Of a stretch of DNA of 64,000 nt, positions 1 through 8,556 are shown one piece after another. The notes under the pieces were generated by a model, which was given only the letters and a program-made list of their open reading frames with translations, was not told the DNA's origin and made no database searches. The stretch's first letter is position 1. Each line of letters opens with the position of its first letter. The stretch spans positions 310,001-374,000 of the forward strand of contig JAEWHE010000014.1 in the NCBI GenBank assembly GCA_023387965.1. The letters run 5' to 3'. Both the position numbers and the translations under genes were made by a program. This DNA comes from Bacteroidota bacterium. GTDB taxonomy: Bacteria > Bacteroidota > Bacteroidia > Flavobacteriales > Flavobacteriaceae.

Positions 1-289
1 AAACTTGTTTAATAATTTTTACATCGTCATAACTAGAAAGAACAATCACTTTGCAGTAATAACCTTTTTCTTGAAATTCTCTCAAAACATCAATGCCATC
101 TTTTTTAGGCATATTGATATCCATCACTAAGATATCCGGTTTTTTTTCGATGATGTCTTCTACAAGATTTTCGCCATTAAGGGCATGACCAACAATTTCA
201 AATTTAGGATTTGTATTTAGCAACATGGTAATGCCTTCAATTAAGACTTGATGGTCGTCAGCTAAATATATTTTGATTTTGTGGTTCAT
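1..289 (-). CDS. Response regulator receiver domain, truncated by the window edge
   Basis: This is the N-terminal 96 residues of a two-component response regulator; the rest, presumably a DNA-binding domain, lies outside the window. The receiver signature is complete: an acidic pair D11-D12, phosphoacceptor D57 in VMDINMPKKDG, and switch residue S85 in VLSSYD. The opening LADDHQVLIEGI is typical of the NarL/FixJ class, which carries a LuxR-type helix-turn-helix, but that output domain cannot be seen. No kinase gene is adjacent. A TAAATTTG -7 box just upstream supports the ATG chosen. Confidence 0.85.
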   Translation of the reverse strand, partial: MNHKIKIYLADDHQVLIEGITMLLNTNPKFEIVGHALNGENLVEDIIEKKPDILVMDINMPKKDGIDVLREFQEKGYYCKVIVLSSYDDVKIIKQV

Positions 290-311
290 TTTTCAGGGGG
301 TTGAACATTTT

Positions 312-319
312 CAAATTTA
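312..319 (-). promoter_or_regulatory. -7 promoter box for the response regulator
   Basis: On the minus strand this reads TAAATTTG, an exact match to the Bacteroidota -7 consensus TAnnTTTG, about 23 bases before the ATG. No clear TTG -33 box is seen at the usual spacing. Confidence 0.5.
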
Positions 320-393
320 ACATAAATTTTTAAACCGTCTAATTTTTTTGTTACTTAAACGGTAAACGGCTTAAAAAGCAGTTGAATGACAAA

Positions 394-423
394 AAAAAGC
401 CCATCGATAAAGATGGGCTTTTT
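394..423 (-). terminator. Intrinsic terminator after the DUF4293 gene
   Basis: A perfect 12-bp stem (AAAAAGCCCATC with GATGGGCTTTTT) closes a short loop and is followed on the minus strand by a T-run, about 30 bases past the DUF4293 stop codon. Confidence 0.85.
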
Positions 424-451
424 ACGCACTAAATAAACTAAGTTTATAGGT

Positions 452-865
452 TTATCTCAATCTATCCGCAGATTTTACGAGATCTTCGTCCTTTTTTATG
501 GCTCTATTGGCGAGCACAAGAAAAACGATAGAAAAAATAGGCATGAACATCCCAATACCCTTCTCTGGAGTCGCCACTCCTCCGGGTAAGTTTAGCGAAT
601 GATATACAAACAAACCTAATAAAATTAAATTTAATATCATGTTCAATCTGCAAAGCACAAATTGAAGTTTTCTGTTTTTATAAAGGAAAATAGTTACAAG
701 CGAAAGTGCTGCACTTCCTAAAAATAAAAGAACATCTATGGTATGATCAGTAAAATAAACCGCTTTATTTCCGGAAGCGTCTGTTTCCAATGGAAATAAA
801 AAAGGCATCACTCCCATCGCTAAAAAGGATAGGAAAAGATAAACCGTTTGAATTCGTTGGATCAT
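452..865 (-). CDS. DUF4293 family membrane protein
   Basis: A 137-residue membrane protein with four hydrophobic segments, starting MIQRIQTVYL, the usual N-terminus of the flavobacterial DUF4293 family, which is commonly found next to rho as here. Function is unknown. A seven-codon longer reading would need a GTG start at 886, but that codon overlaps a TATTTTTG -7 box, so the internal ATG is preferred. It is divergent from rho and ends in a strong terminator. Confidence 0.85.
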   Translation of the reverse strand: MIQRIQTVYLFLSFLAMGVMPFLFPLETDASGNKAVYFTDHTIDVLLFLGSAALSLVTIFLYKNRKLQFVLCRLNMILNLILLGLFVYHSLNLPGGVATPEKGIGMFMPIFSIVFLVLANRAIKKDEDLVKSADRLR

Positions 866-885
866 ATTTTTGTCATTTTGTTGCA

Positions 886-893
886 CAAAAATA
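886..893 (-). promoter_or_regulatory. -7 promoter box for the DUF4293 gene
   Basis: Reads TATTTTTG on the minus strand, an exact TAnnTTTG match. Transcription would start near 879, giving a short leader to the ATG at 865. No convincing -33 box is visible. Confidence 0.5.
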
Positions 894-1042
894 ATTGAAT
901 ATTTTTAAGAACCGCTATTGCATATTTAAAAAATAATTGTAATATTGCATTGTAAATCCGTAACAGCTTCATTTCGCGGATTGTATGTTTACAAAAAAAT
1001 CCACACTTTTATTTCTACATTAATTTATTCTTCAAATTTTAT

Positions 1043-2794
1043 ATGTTTGACATTTCTGTTTTAAAAGAAATGAAGCTTTCTGAGCTTCAAGACATTGCAA
1101 AAGCAACAAAAAAAATAAAATTTCACGGCGTTAAAAAAGACGAACTTATTTATAAAATTCTTGATTATCAAGCAGCTAATCCACAAGAAATTGCTTCTGA
1201 TAAAAAAGTTACAGACGAAAAACCAAAACGCGCCCGAATTGCTTCGCCTAAAAATGAGGAAGGAGATACAGCAACGCCGGAAACGAAAATACCTGCAGAA
1301 AATGTAACTGCCGAAATACCTTCAACCGAAAATCCTTCGGATGAAAAACAAGGAAAACAAAAGTTTCAGAAAAAATTTGACAAAAGTCAAAATATATCTG
1401 GTGAAATTGCCGAGAAAAATGTGGTAAACGCTCCTGTTGCCACTTCTGCTGAAAAAACTGCACCTAAAGAAAATTTGCAAAAGCAAAAACAAAAAGGACC
1501 AAATCCTAACCAAAATAAAAACCAAAATCCGAATCAGAACCAAAGCCAAAATCAGGCTTCTCATTCGAATAACAACCAAAATCAGAATTCTAATTCTAAC
1601 CAAAATCAAAATTCTAATCAAAATCAGAATTTTAAAAACAATAAAAAAACGACCAATTTCCGTGATGCCGATTACGAATTTGACGGAATTATTGAAAGTG
1701 AAGGCGTTCTTGAAATGATGCCGGATGGTTACGGATTTTTACGTTCGTCTGACTATAATTATTTGGCTTCGCCAGATGATATTTACCTTTCAACTTCGCA
1801 AATTAGATTGTTTGGTTTAAAAACCGGTGATACTGTAAAAGGCGTCGTTCGTCCTCCAAAAGAAGGTGAAAAATATTTTCCATTAGTTAAAGTTTTGAAA
1901 ATCAATGGTCACGACCCGCAAGTGGTGAGAGATCGCGTTTCATTTGAACATTTAACACCTTTGTTTCCTAATGAAAAATTTGATTTGGCAGGAAAACAAA
2001 GTTCAATTTCAACCCGAATTATTGACTTATTTTCGCCAATAGGAAAAGGACAACGTGGTATGATTGTGGCGCAACCGAAAACTGGAAAAACGGTTTTGCT
2101 AAAAGACATTGCTAATACAATTGCTGCGAATCATCCTGAAGTTTATTTGATTGTTTTGTTGATTGATGAACGTCCGGAAGAAGTTACTGATATGCAACGA
2201 AGCGTTAGGGGAGAAGTGATTGCTTCAACCTTTGACGAACCTGCAGAAAGACACGTAAAAGTGGCAAATATTGTTTTGGAAAAAGCAAAACGTTTGGTAG
2301 AATGTGGTCACGATGTGGTGATTCTTTTGGATTCAATTACGCGTTTAGCAAGAGCTTACAACACTGTTCAGCCTGCATCTGGTAAGGTGTTGAGTGGTGG
2401 TGTTGATGCCAATGCGTTGCAAAAACCAAAGAGATTTTTTGGTGCCGCAAGAAATATCGAAAACGGCGGTTCGTTGAGTATCATTGCAACAGCTTTGACC
2501 GAAACAGGTTCTAAAATGGATGAGGTGATTTTCGAGGAATTTAAAGGAACCGGAAATATGGAACTTCAGTTAGATAGAAAAATTGCCAACCGCAGAATTT
2601 TCCCTGCCATTGATTTAACTTCTTCAAGTACAAGACGTGACGATTTACTTTTAGACGAAGGAACTATTCAAAGAATGTGGATTATGCGAAAATATTTGGC
2701 TGATATGAATCCGGTGGAAGCGATGGATTTTATCAACGACCGTTTCAAAAAAACCAGAAATAACGAGGAATTTTTAATCTCAATGAACGATTAA
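1043..2794 (+). CDS. rho: Transcription termination factor Rho with N/Q-rich insert
   Basis: Rho is the hexameric RNA-dependent ATPase that ends factor-dependent transcription and stops uncoupled transcripts. Residues 1-45 form the Rho N-terminal helical domain. Residues about 50-205 are a long, charged, disordered insert, the last part (about 153-200) almost entirely N, Q and S. The cold-shock RNA-binding fold follows (about 210-290), then the RecA-like motor with P-loop AQPKTGKT (343-350) and Walker B VVILLDS with D430. At 583 residues it is much longer than E. coli Rho (419), and the insert explains the difference. It is monocistronic with its own terminator. Confidence 0.98.
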   Translation: MFDISVLKEMKLSELQDIAKATKKIKFHGVKKDELIYKILDYQAANPQEIASDKKVTDEKPKRARIASPKNEEGDTATPETKIPAENVTAEIPSTENPSDEKQGKQKFQKKFDKSQNISGEIAEKNVVNAPVATSAEKTAPKENLQKQKQKGPNPNQNKNQNPNQNQSQNQASHSNNNQNQNSNSNQNQNSNQNQNFKNNKKTTNFRDADYEFDGIIESEGVLEMMPDGYGFLRSSDYNYLASPDDIYLSTSQIRLFGLKTGDTVKGVVRPPKEGEKYFPLVKVLKINGHDPQVVRDRVSFEHLTPLFPNEKFDLAGKQSSISTRIIDLFSPIGKGQRGMIVAQPKTGKTVLLKDIANTIAANHPEVYLIVLLIDERPEEVTDMQRSVRGEVIASTFDEPAERHVKVANIVLEKAKRLVECGHDVVILLDSITRLARAYNTVQPASGKVLSGGVDANALQKPKRFFGAARNIENGGSLSIIATALTETGSKMDEVIFEEFKGTGNMELQLDRKIANRRIFPAIDLTSSSTRRDDLLLDEGTIQRMWIMRKYLADMNPVEAMDFINDRFKKTRNNEEFLISMND

Positions 2795-2818
2795 TTTCGA
2801 GTGAATTTTTATAAAAAA

Positions 2819-2844
2819 AACTCCAATCAGAAATGGTTGGAGTT
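2819..2844. terminator. Bidirectional terminator between rho and the methyltransferase gene
   Basis: AACTCCAA pairs with TTGGAGTT; a T-run follows on the plus strand and an A-run precedes it, so it can serve both convergent genes. Confidence 0.8.
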
Positions 2845-2861
2845 TTTTATTTTTGGATAAA

Positions 2862-3656
2862 TCACAATTTTTTTGTTGCCAAAATAGAATAAACCATCGG
2901 AATTTTATTTTCAAAATGTTTAATCCTGAATTTTCCCGGCTCGATTTCGACCACTTCGTTGAAACAATCGTATGGAGAATAGTCATGCTCATGGAATTCG
3001 TTCAGCTCTAAATTTTGCTTTAGCAAACTATTAAGTAACTCGCTCAAACTGTGATTCCAGCTAATTTCTTTTCGGGTGATTGGCGCATTTTTTTCGGCGT
3101 AAGTGCCAACAGTTTCTTCAATAATCGGCTTATCTTTAAAGTATCGGTATTGGATTTTTTTAAAATTATTGTCAAACATCCAAACCACAGGATGAAAATC
3201 CGCCATAATAAATTTTCCGCCAGGTTTCAAAAAAGTGGCGACCACATTTGCCCATTTGTCTAAATCCGGAAGCCAACCAATAGTTCCGTAACTAGTAAAA
3301 ACAATGTCAAATTTTTCATTTAAAAAATGAGGCAAACTATAAATATCACAGTTTATAAATTGGGTGTTCAGGTTAAGTTCGTTGGCAGTTTTTATAGCAA
3401 AATCAATGGCTTTTTCAGAAAAATCAACTCCAGTAGCAATCGCGCCAAGCCGAGAAAGCGAAATTGTATCTTGCCCAAAATGACATTGAAGGTGCAATAT
3501 TTTTTTGTTTTCAATATTTCCCAAAAGCGCCAATTCAATTTCGTTGAGGGAACTTTTCCCTCTTAAAAATTCTTCTTGGTTGTAAAATTCCGAAGCAATG
3601 TGAAATTCCGTGCGGTCGTTCCACGCTTTTCTGTTGGTTTCCAAATAATCTTCCAT
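2862..3656 (-). CDS. Class I SAM-dependent methyltransferase
   Basis: A 264-residue soluble enzyme with the Rossmann methyltransferase core: motif I region ILHLQCHFGQDTISLSRLG (glycine loop partly replaced, typical of this subgroup), acidic VDFSEKAI, and motif IV region FDIVFTSYGTIGWLPD. This resembles the methyltransf_25/31 type small-molecule methyltransferases; the substrate is unknown. The longest frame starts at a TTG at 3737, but that extension would be encoded by the terminator of the neighbouring endonuclease gene, so the ATG giving MEDYLETNRKAW is chosen. Confidence 0.85.
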   Translation of the reverse strand: MEDYLETNRKAWNDRTEFHIASEFYNQEEFLRGKSSLNEIELALLGNIENKKILHLQCHFGQDTISLSRLGAIATGVDFSEKAIDFAIKTANELNLNTQFINCDIYSLPHFLNEKFDIVFTSYGTIGWLPDLDKWANVVATFLKPGGKFIMADFHPVVWMFDNNFKKIQYRYFKDKPIIEETVGTYAEKNAPITRKEISWNHSLSELLNSLLKQNLELNEFHEHDYSPYDCFNEVVEIEPGKFRIKHFENKIPMVYSILATKKL

Positions 3657-3688
3657 GTGCGAATAATTTTTGAATAAATGTATAAAAA

Positions 3689-3716
3689 AAGCCTTTTCAA
3701 AATTTCGAAAAGGCTT
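3689..3716 (-). terminator. Intrinsic terminator after the first endonuclease gene
   Basis: AAGCCTTTTC pairs with GAAAAGGCTT (10 bp), followed on the minus strand by seven Ts. It lies 24 bases past the endonuclease stop and rules out the long N-terminus of the methyltransferase. Confidence 0.85.
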
Positions 3717-3739
3717 CTTATTATCTTGATTACACAAAA

Positions 3740-4807
3740 TTAGTTTACCAAAATTTTCTTGGTAGTTGATTTATTTTCTGCGGAAATCTTCAAGAAATAG
3801 AATCCGGAAGGTAGATTTTCTAAAGAATAAGTATTTCCGGACGCATTTGGTTTCTGAATATTTTGAATAATTTGCCCATTGATAGAAATCAATTGAATTT
3901 CGTCTAAAACAATTTCTGAATCAATATTAATTCGGTGATTGTTAGCGGGATTTGGATAAACCGAAAGCGATGCTAAAACATCGAAATTTTCGGTTGCCAG
4001 GTTTTGCCAACGATTTTGTGCCGCAGGACCACCCCAAATCATCGTTGCCAAATAAGGATTGTCAATAAAAGGATTTCGGTTTCCCTGACCGTATGTGTTA
4101 GAAGCGTTTCCTAAATAAGTATTTCGTCGGTCTTCATATTCCGAAACCGGATCTTGCGCATTCCATTCCAATAATAAATTTACCATATTGTTATCAATCG
4201 CATTTCTACTTCCACTCACAATATTAGTTGGCAAACAACGATTTCCGTATCTCACGTACATGTACATAATCATTCGTGCAACATCTCCTTTCCATTCATC
4301 TCCAGGATACCAACCTCCAGCAACATCGCCAGAATATCCATTTCCAGCTGCGAAATCTTTATTGCCTCTATTTCCGTTTCGTCTCACATCAGAAGCGCGA
4401 AGGTGATGCGCATCAGCTCCAGGTCCCGAAGTTCCTAAAGCCGGAGTTCCTTGAGATTTTGCGTAAGTATGCTCGCGATTCCATTGACCATTTCCGCCAC
4501 CAAAATTTGATTTGCTTCTTGTTCGGTCTTTTGTAACATCGCCTAAACCATTTGCCCAACCGTATAAAAGCAAAACATTATTTGAAGTTGGCGATTCTAA
4601 GTCAGTGATTTTTAACGCTTCACGAGCATCGTTATAACTGATGGTGTTAACGTGCGTGGTTGTAACTTTATTGGTTAAAGCGTTTCTTAAGTTGATACCA
4701 GTTTGCTCAAAATTAAATCCGTCATAGTAAGGAGATGCCGGAGCTCCGTTTTGTGCCGTTGCAATAGCGAAAGAATAAAATGCGATTGCCGAAAACAATT
4801 TTTTCAT
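3740..4807 (-). CDS. Secreted endonuclease I family nuclease with T9SS sorting domain (copy 1)
   Basis: A 355-residue secreted nuclease of the endonuclease I (EndA/NucM/Vvn) family, which cuts DNA and RNA non-specifically outside the cytoplasm. A signal peptide covers residues 1-18 (SFAIATAQ). The catalytic core holds WNREHTYA with the EH pair, GADAHHLRASD, and the family end signature GNRNPFIDNP...IWGG. Residues about 275-355 are a type A T9SS sorting domain (VYPNPANN ... GFYFLKIS ... KKILVN) for export and anchoring by the gliding-associated secretion system. It is the last of three tandem paralogues, closest to copy 3, and has its own promoter and terminator, which suggests independent expression. 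DNA scavenging as a nutrient source is a likely role. Confidence 0.93.
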   Translation of the reverse strand: MKKLFSAIAFYSFAIATAQNGAPASPYYDGFNFEQTGINLRNALTNKVTTTHVNTISYNDAREALKITDLESPTSNNVLLLYGWANGLGDVTKDRTRSKSNFGGGNGQWNREHTYAKSQGTPALGTSGPGADAHHLRASDVRRNGNRGNKDFAAGNGYSGDVAGGWYPGDEWKGDVARMIMYMYVRYGNRCLPTNIVSGSRNAIDNNMVNLLLEWNAQDPVSEYEDRRNTYLGNASNTYGQGNRNPFIDNPYLATMIWGGPAAQNRWQNLATENFDVLASLSVYPNPANNHRINIDSEIVLDEIQLISINGQIIQNIQKPNASGNTYSLENLPSGFYFLKISAENKSTTKKILVN

Positions 4808-4827
4808 TAAATAAATTTTTGGAGGTG

Positions 4828-4835
4828 CAAATTTA
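4828..4835 (-). promoter_or_regulatory. -7 promoter box for endonuclease copy 1
   Basis: Minus-strand TAAATTTG, exact TAnnTTTG match, 20 bases before the ATG. The upstream TTTAGGTCAAC (4850-4860) recurs at the same place before copy 2, so the two genes seem to have been duplicated with their promoters. Confidence 0.6.
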
Positions 4836-4881
4836 GGGCGATAAATTTCGTTGACCTAAACTTTAACTTTTTGTAAAAAAT

Positions 4882-4910
4882 AAAAGCCCGCAGTGTTATT
4901 GCAGGCTTTT
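4882..4910 (-). terminator. Intrinsic terminator after endonuclease copy 2
   Basis: AAAAGCC/GGCTTTT with an inner GCA/TGC pair and one mismatch, followed on the minus strand by an A/T tract rich in T. Confidence 0.75.
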
Positions 4911-4930
4911 TATTATTTATCAAAAATAAA

Positions 4931-6010
4931 TTAGTTTACTACAATTTTTTTAGTAGCCGATTGATTTTCTGCAGAAATTTTTAAGAAATAAAATCCGGAA
5001 GGCAAATTTTCTAAAGAATATGTATTTCCAGAAGCATTTGGTTTTTGGATTTTTTGGATAATTTGTCCGTTGATTGAAATTAATTGGATTTCGTCTAAAA
5101 CCACTTCAGAATCAATGTTAATTCGGTGATTATCTGAAGGATTTGGATACACTGACAAATCTGCTAACAAGTTGAAATCTTCGGTTGAAAGCGAAGTTCC
5201 CCATATTTGTTGCACATATTCCGGATGATCGATATACGGATTTCTGTTTCCTTGGTACAAGTATGCTTTGTTATTTCGGTAAATTTCTCGGTCGCTAACT
5301 GGATCATTTTGATGCCATTGTAACAAAATATTCAAAAAATCAGTTTTAAAAACTTGATTATTTGTTCCGTTGAACATTGGAAATCCATAGCCTGAAACTT
5401 GACTTTCATATCTCGTTGCAAAATAAAATAAAATTCGTGCAACATCACCTTTAAATTCATCGATTGGTTCAAATGCAAAACCCGAATAACCGTTAACCGT
5501 AATTCGACCCACTTTTGAACCATTGTCAGATGTCCAAGTTGGATTTGAAATATTGGCAAAAGGAAAATTATTTCTTCTATTGTTTACGTAACCGTCTGTT
5601 GGAGTCAATTGGTGGATGTCGCCAACCATTGGCATTGCTGAATTGTAAGTGCTTTGCGGTACAAAATGTTCGCCATTATAACATTGAGATTCTCCTTGAT
5701 AATTTCCGCATTTGTCATTCGCGTAATAGCTGTAATTGTAAGGATCGGCTCCGGTTGGATTTTCCGAATACATATCTAAAACGCTTCCGTCATTTTCGTA
5801 AAAAATATCAACGTCCGTCGCTTTAAAACCTTTTACATCGGTAAAAAGATTGTTGTAAGATTTTCCGGAATGTCCATTAGTAATAATGGTTTTGAGTTGT
5901 GTTTTCAAATTATATCCGGTTCCGGTTGCGTTGTTGTAATATCCGTTAGGAATTTGCGCAAGCATACAAAACCCTGATAATAATAGATTTAGGGTAAAAA
6001 ATTTTTTCAT
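4931..6010 (-). CDS. Secreted endonuclease I family nuclease with T9SS sorting domain (copy 2, divergent)
   Basis: A 359-residue member of the same nuclease family, but with a clearly different catalytic domain from its neighbours. It keeps the core motifs NGEHFVPQ (catalytic EH), GDIHQLTP and GNRNPYIDHP...IWG. Extra cysteines (KCGNYQGESQC) may form a disulfide. The sorting domain (about 285-359) is nearly identical in protein sequence to those of copies 1 and 3. The start is the second ATG (MKKFFTLNLL), because the upstream ATG three codons earlier corresponds to AAT in the homologous leader of copy 1. It has its own -7 box and terminator. It is probably exported and attached to the cell surface or released. 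Confidence 0.92.
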   Translation of the reverse strand: MKKFFTLNLLLSGFCMLAQIPNGYYNNATGTGYNLKTQLKTIITNGHSGKSYNNLFTDVKGFKATDVDIFYENDGSVLDMYSENPTGADPYNYSYYANDKCGNYQGESQCYNGEHFVPQSTYNSAMPMVGDIHQLTPTDGYVNNRRNNFPFANISNPTWTSDNGSKVGRITVNGYSGFAFEPIDEFKGDVARILFYFATRYESQVSGYGFPMFNGTNNQVFKTDFLNILLQWHQNDPVSDREIYRNNKAYLYQGNRNPYIDHPEYVQQIWGTSLSTEDFNLLADLSVYPNPSDNHRINIDSEVVLDEIQLISINGQIIQKIQKPNASGNTYSLENLPSGFYFLKISAENQSATKKIVVN

Positions 6011-6030
6011 TAAATACATTTTTGGAGCGG

Positions 6031-6038
6031 CAAATTTA
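6031..6038 (-). promoter_or_regulatory. -7 promoter box for endonuclease copy 2
   Basis: Minus-strand TAAATTTG, exact match to TAnnTTTG, with the same upstream TTTAGGTCAAC block (about 6052-6062) as copy 1. Confidence 0.6.
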
Positions 6039-6076
6039 AGGTAATAAATTGGTTGACCTAAATTTTTATCAAAAAA

Positions 6077-6104
6077 AAAGTCTGCAAATCATAATGCAGA
6101 CTTT
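6077..6104 (-). terminator. Intrinsic terminator after endonuclease copy 3
   Basis: AAAGTCTGCA pairs perfectly with TGCAGACTTT, then an uninterrupted T-run on the minus strand. It separates copy 3 from copy 2. Confidence 0.85.
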
Positions 6105-6125
6105 TAGTTATTTGTTTAAAATCAA

Positions 6126-7211
6126 TTAATTAACAATGATTTTTTTGGTTGTCGATTGATTTTCTGCCGAAATTTTCAAGAAATAAAATCCGGAAGGTAA
6201 ATTTTCTAATGAATAGGTATTTCCTGAAGCGTTAGGTCTCTGGATTCTCTGGATGATTTGTCCGTTAATGTTTATTAACTCAATTTCATCTAAAACTACT
6301 TCAGAATCGATGTTAATTTTATGATTGTTTGATGGATTCGGGTAAACCGCCACAGCATCAAGCATTTCGAAAGTTTCTGTATGCAAGAAAGGCCATCTGT
6401 TTTCCGCAACTGGACCACCCCAAATCATCGTTGCTAAATAAGGATTATCGATAAATGGATTTCTGTTTCCTTGTCCGTATGTGTTTGAAGTCGTTCCCAA
6501 ATAAGTATTTCTGTTGTCCTCGTATTGTGAAACGGGGTCTTCAGCATTCCATTGCAAAAATAAATTTAGCATATTGCTATCCGAAGCTGCTGTAGATCCT
6601 GTACCAACTAATGTAGGTAAACAACGATTTCCATAACGTAAATACATGTACATCATCATTCGAGCAACGTCACCTTTCCATTCGTCTCCAGGATACCAAC
6701 CACCAGAAACTGTCCCAGAATTTCCTGAACCTGCGGCAAATTTTAAACTGCCTCTTTGGCCATTTCTTTGAACGTCTGACGCTCTTAAATGATGCGCATC
6801 GGCACCTGGGCCAGATTGCCCTAAGCCAGGATTTCCAAGTGATTGCGCAAAAGTATGTTCTCTGTTCCACTCGCAAGTAGCACTACCGCCATTACTGTTT
6901 TTATTTCTTAAACGATGATTGTTATCGTCAGAAGAAGATGCCGGACAAATACTGTTGCTGAAACCGTAAAGTAATAAAACATTGGTACTTTGACCGGGAG
7001 ATAAATCGGCCACTTGAAGTGCGTCCCAAACATCTGCATAACTTAAAGTTCTCGTATGCGTTGAAGTAATTTTCGTAGCCAAAGCTGTTCGCAAAGCAGA
7101 TCCAGTTTGATTAAAATTAAATCCGTTGTAATACGGTGTGGCTGGAGCTCCAGCTTGCCCAAAAGCCATTATTACACTTAATCCGGCGAATAACGAGTAA
7201 AGTTTTTTCAT
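6126..7211 (-). CDS. Secreted endonuclease I family nuclease with T9SS sorting domain (copy 3)
   Basis: A 361-residue secreted nuclease closest to copy 1: CEWNREHTFAQS, GADAHHLRASD, WYPGDEWKGDVARM and GNRNPFIDNP...IWGG are shared. It carries an N-terminal signal peptide (MAFGQA end) and a type A sorting domain from about residue 283. A loop containing SICPASSSDDNN before the EH motif is absent from copy 1. It begins only six bases after the stop of the rRNA methyltransferase gene and lacks the TTTAGGTCAAC/TAAATTTG promoter of the other two copies, so it is probably read through from that gene. Confidence 0.92.
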   Translation of the reverse strand: MKKLYSLFAGLSVIMAFGQAGAPATPYYNGFNFNQTGSALRTALATKITSTHTRTLSYADVWDALQVADLSPGQSTNVLLLYGFSNSICPASSSDDNNHRLRNKNSNGGSATCEWNREHTFAQSLGNPGLGQSGPGADAHHLRASDVQRNGQRGSLKFAAGSGNSGTVSGGWYPGDEWKGDVARMMMYMYLRYGNRCLPTLVGTGSTAASDSNMLNLFLQWNAEDPVSQYEDNRNTYLGTTSNTYGQGNRNPFIDNPYLATMIWGGPVAENRWPFLHTETFEMLDAVAVYPNPSNNHKINIDSEVVLDEIELININGQIIQRIQRPNASGNTYSLENLPSGFYFLKISAENQSTTKKIIVN

Positions 7212-7217
7212 AAATAA

Positions 7218-8435
7218 TTATTTTTCTTTTCTTTCTAATAAAGCCATATAAAAACCATCAAATCCAGATTCTGACGCCAAAACTTTTACATCTTTTACAA
7301 AAGCAAATTGTTTTCCATTTTCTGTTTGAAGGAAATTTTGCACTTGTTCCTGATTTTCCGAAGGTAAAACGGAACAAGTGGCGTACACTAATTTTCCGCC
7401 CGGTTTCACAATTTTTGAATAATTCTCCAAAACTTCTGCTTGAACTTTTTTGATGTTATCGATAAATTCTGGCTGCAATTTCCATTTCGCATCAGGATTT
7501 CTTTTCAAAACGCCCAAACCACTGCAAGGTGCGTCAATCAAAACACGATCGGCTTTTTCGTGTAGTTTTTTGATGGGTTTTGTGCCGTCAATAATTCGGT
7601 ATTCGATGTTGAAAGCGCCATTTCTTTTGGCTCTGATTTTTAATTGTTTCAGTTTACTTTCGTACAAATCCATGGCAATCAATTGGCCTTTATTTTCCAT
7701 TAACGAAGCCATGTGAAGGGTTTTTCCTCCAGCTCCAGCACAAGTGTCCACAACTCTCATTCCTGGTTGTACTTCTAAAAATGGCGCAACTAACTGCGAA
7801 CTTGCATCTTGAACTTCAAAAAATCCTTCTTTAAAAGCATCGGTTAAAAAAACATTGGCACGTTCTTTTAAAACCAAAGCGTCTGGTTGGTCTTTTAAAA
7901 ATTCGGTTTCAATGTCTAAATCCATCAAAATCGCACGAAGTTTTTCACGTGATGTTTTTAAAGTATTCACGCGCAAAATTACTTTTGCAGGTTGATTTTG
8001 TGCTGCAATTTCTTTGTTCCAAAGTTCTTCGCCTAATTCCGCTTTTCCTAATTCATCCATCCAATCCGGAATAGATTCGCGAAATTTTCTCACTTTGGAT
8101 AATTCATCAAATTTACCTTTAATTCTTCTTTCGGGAGTTCCTTCTAATTGTCTCCAATCCGGAATTGGGTAACCTCTCAAAACCGCCCAAACGCCAAAAA
8201 TTCGCCACAATTGGTCGCGATCCATTGGTTCTTTCACTCCGGCAATTTCCATGTAAAGGCGTTTCCACCGAACAATATCGTAAATAGTTTCAGCTACAAA
8301 TTTTCTATCTGCACTTCCCCAACGCTTGTCTTTTTTTAAAGCTCTGGCAACTACTTTATCGGCATATTCGCCTTCGTTGAAAATTGCGTTTAAAGAATCT
8401 ATTGTAGTGTAAACTAAATTTCTGTGTAATCTCAT
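7218..8435 (-). CDS. RsmB/NOP-type RNA cytosine-5 methyltransferase
   Basis: A 405-residue RNA m5C methyltransferase of the RsmB/Nop2/Sun family, expected to modify 16S rRNA (C967 in E. coli numbering for RsmB). A helical NusB-like N-terminal domain (about 1-130) is followed by the SAM-binding core with DTCAGAGGKTLHMA, and by the two family cysteines: C304 in DAPCSGLG and C354 in YATCSVLP, one catalytic and one for product release. Length fits RsmB (429 in E. coli). The downstream endonuclease copy 3 appears cotranscribed, with no obvious functional link. Confidence 0.9.
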   Translation of the reverse strand: MRLHRNLVYTTIDSLNAIFNEGEYADKVVARALKKDKRWGSADRKFVAETIYDIVRWKRLYMEIAGVKEPMDRDQLWRIFGVWAVLRGYPIPDWRQLEGTPERRIKGKFDELSKVRKFRESIPDWMDELGKAELGEELWNKEIAAQNQPAKVILRVNTLKTSREKLRAILMDLDIETEFLKDQPDALVLKERANVFLTDAFKEGFFEVQDASSQLVAPFLEVQPGMRVVDTCAGAGGKTLHMASLMENKGQLIAMDLYESKLKQLKIRAKRNGAFNIEYRIIDGTKPIKKLHEKADRVLIDAPCSGLGVLKRNPDAKWKLQPEFIDNIKKVQAEVLENYSKIVKPGGKLVYATCSVLPSENQEQVQNFLQTENGKQFAFVKDVKVLASESGFDGFYMALLERKEK

Positions 8436-8453
8436 TCTAAATTAATTGAACTG

Positions 8454-8461
8454 CAAAGGTA
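8454..8461 (-). promoter_or_regulatory. -7 promoter box for the rRNA methyltransferase gene
   Basis: Minus-strand TACCTTTG, exact TAnnTTTG match, 18 bases before the ATG. No clear -33 box. Confidence 0.5.
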
Positions 8462-8509
8462 TTATATTTTTTGGCAGAATTTATTTTTATCAAAGACACC
8501 TAAATAAAA

Positions 8510-8535
8510 AAGACGTTTTTTTTCAAAAACGCCTT
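8510..8535 (-). terminator. Intrinsic terminator after the low-complexity secreted protein gene
   Basis: On the minus strand AAGGCGTTTT pairs with AAAACGTCTT (one G-T pair) and is followed by a T-run. Confidence 0.75.
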
Positions 8536-8556
8536 CCTTTTTTTAAGTTTTTATGA

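Noticed and set aside
1248..1718. Reading frames antisense or frame-shifted to the rho insert
   Set aside because: Repetitive translations (RIRILI-like, I/R/K-rich) are the shadow of the N/Q-rich codons in rho.
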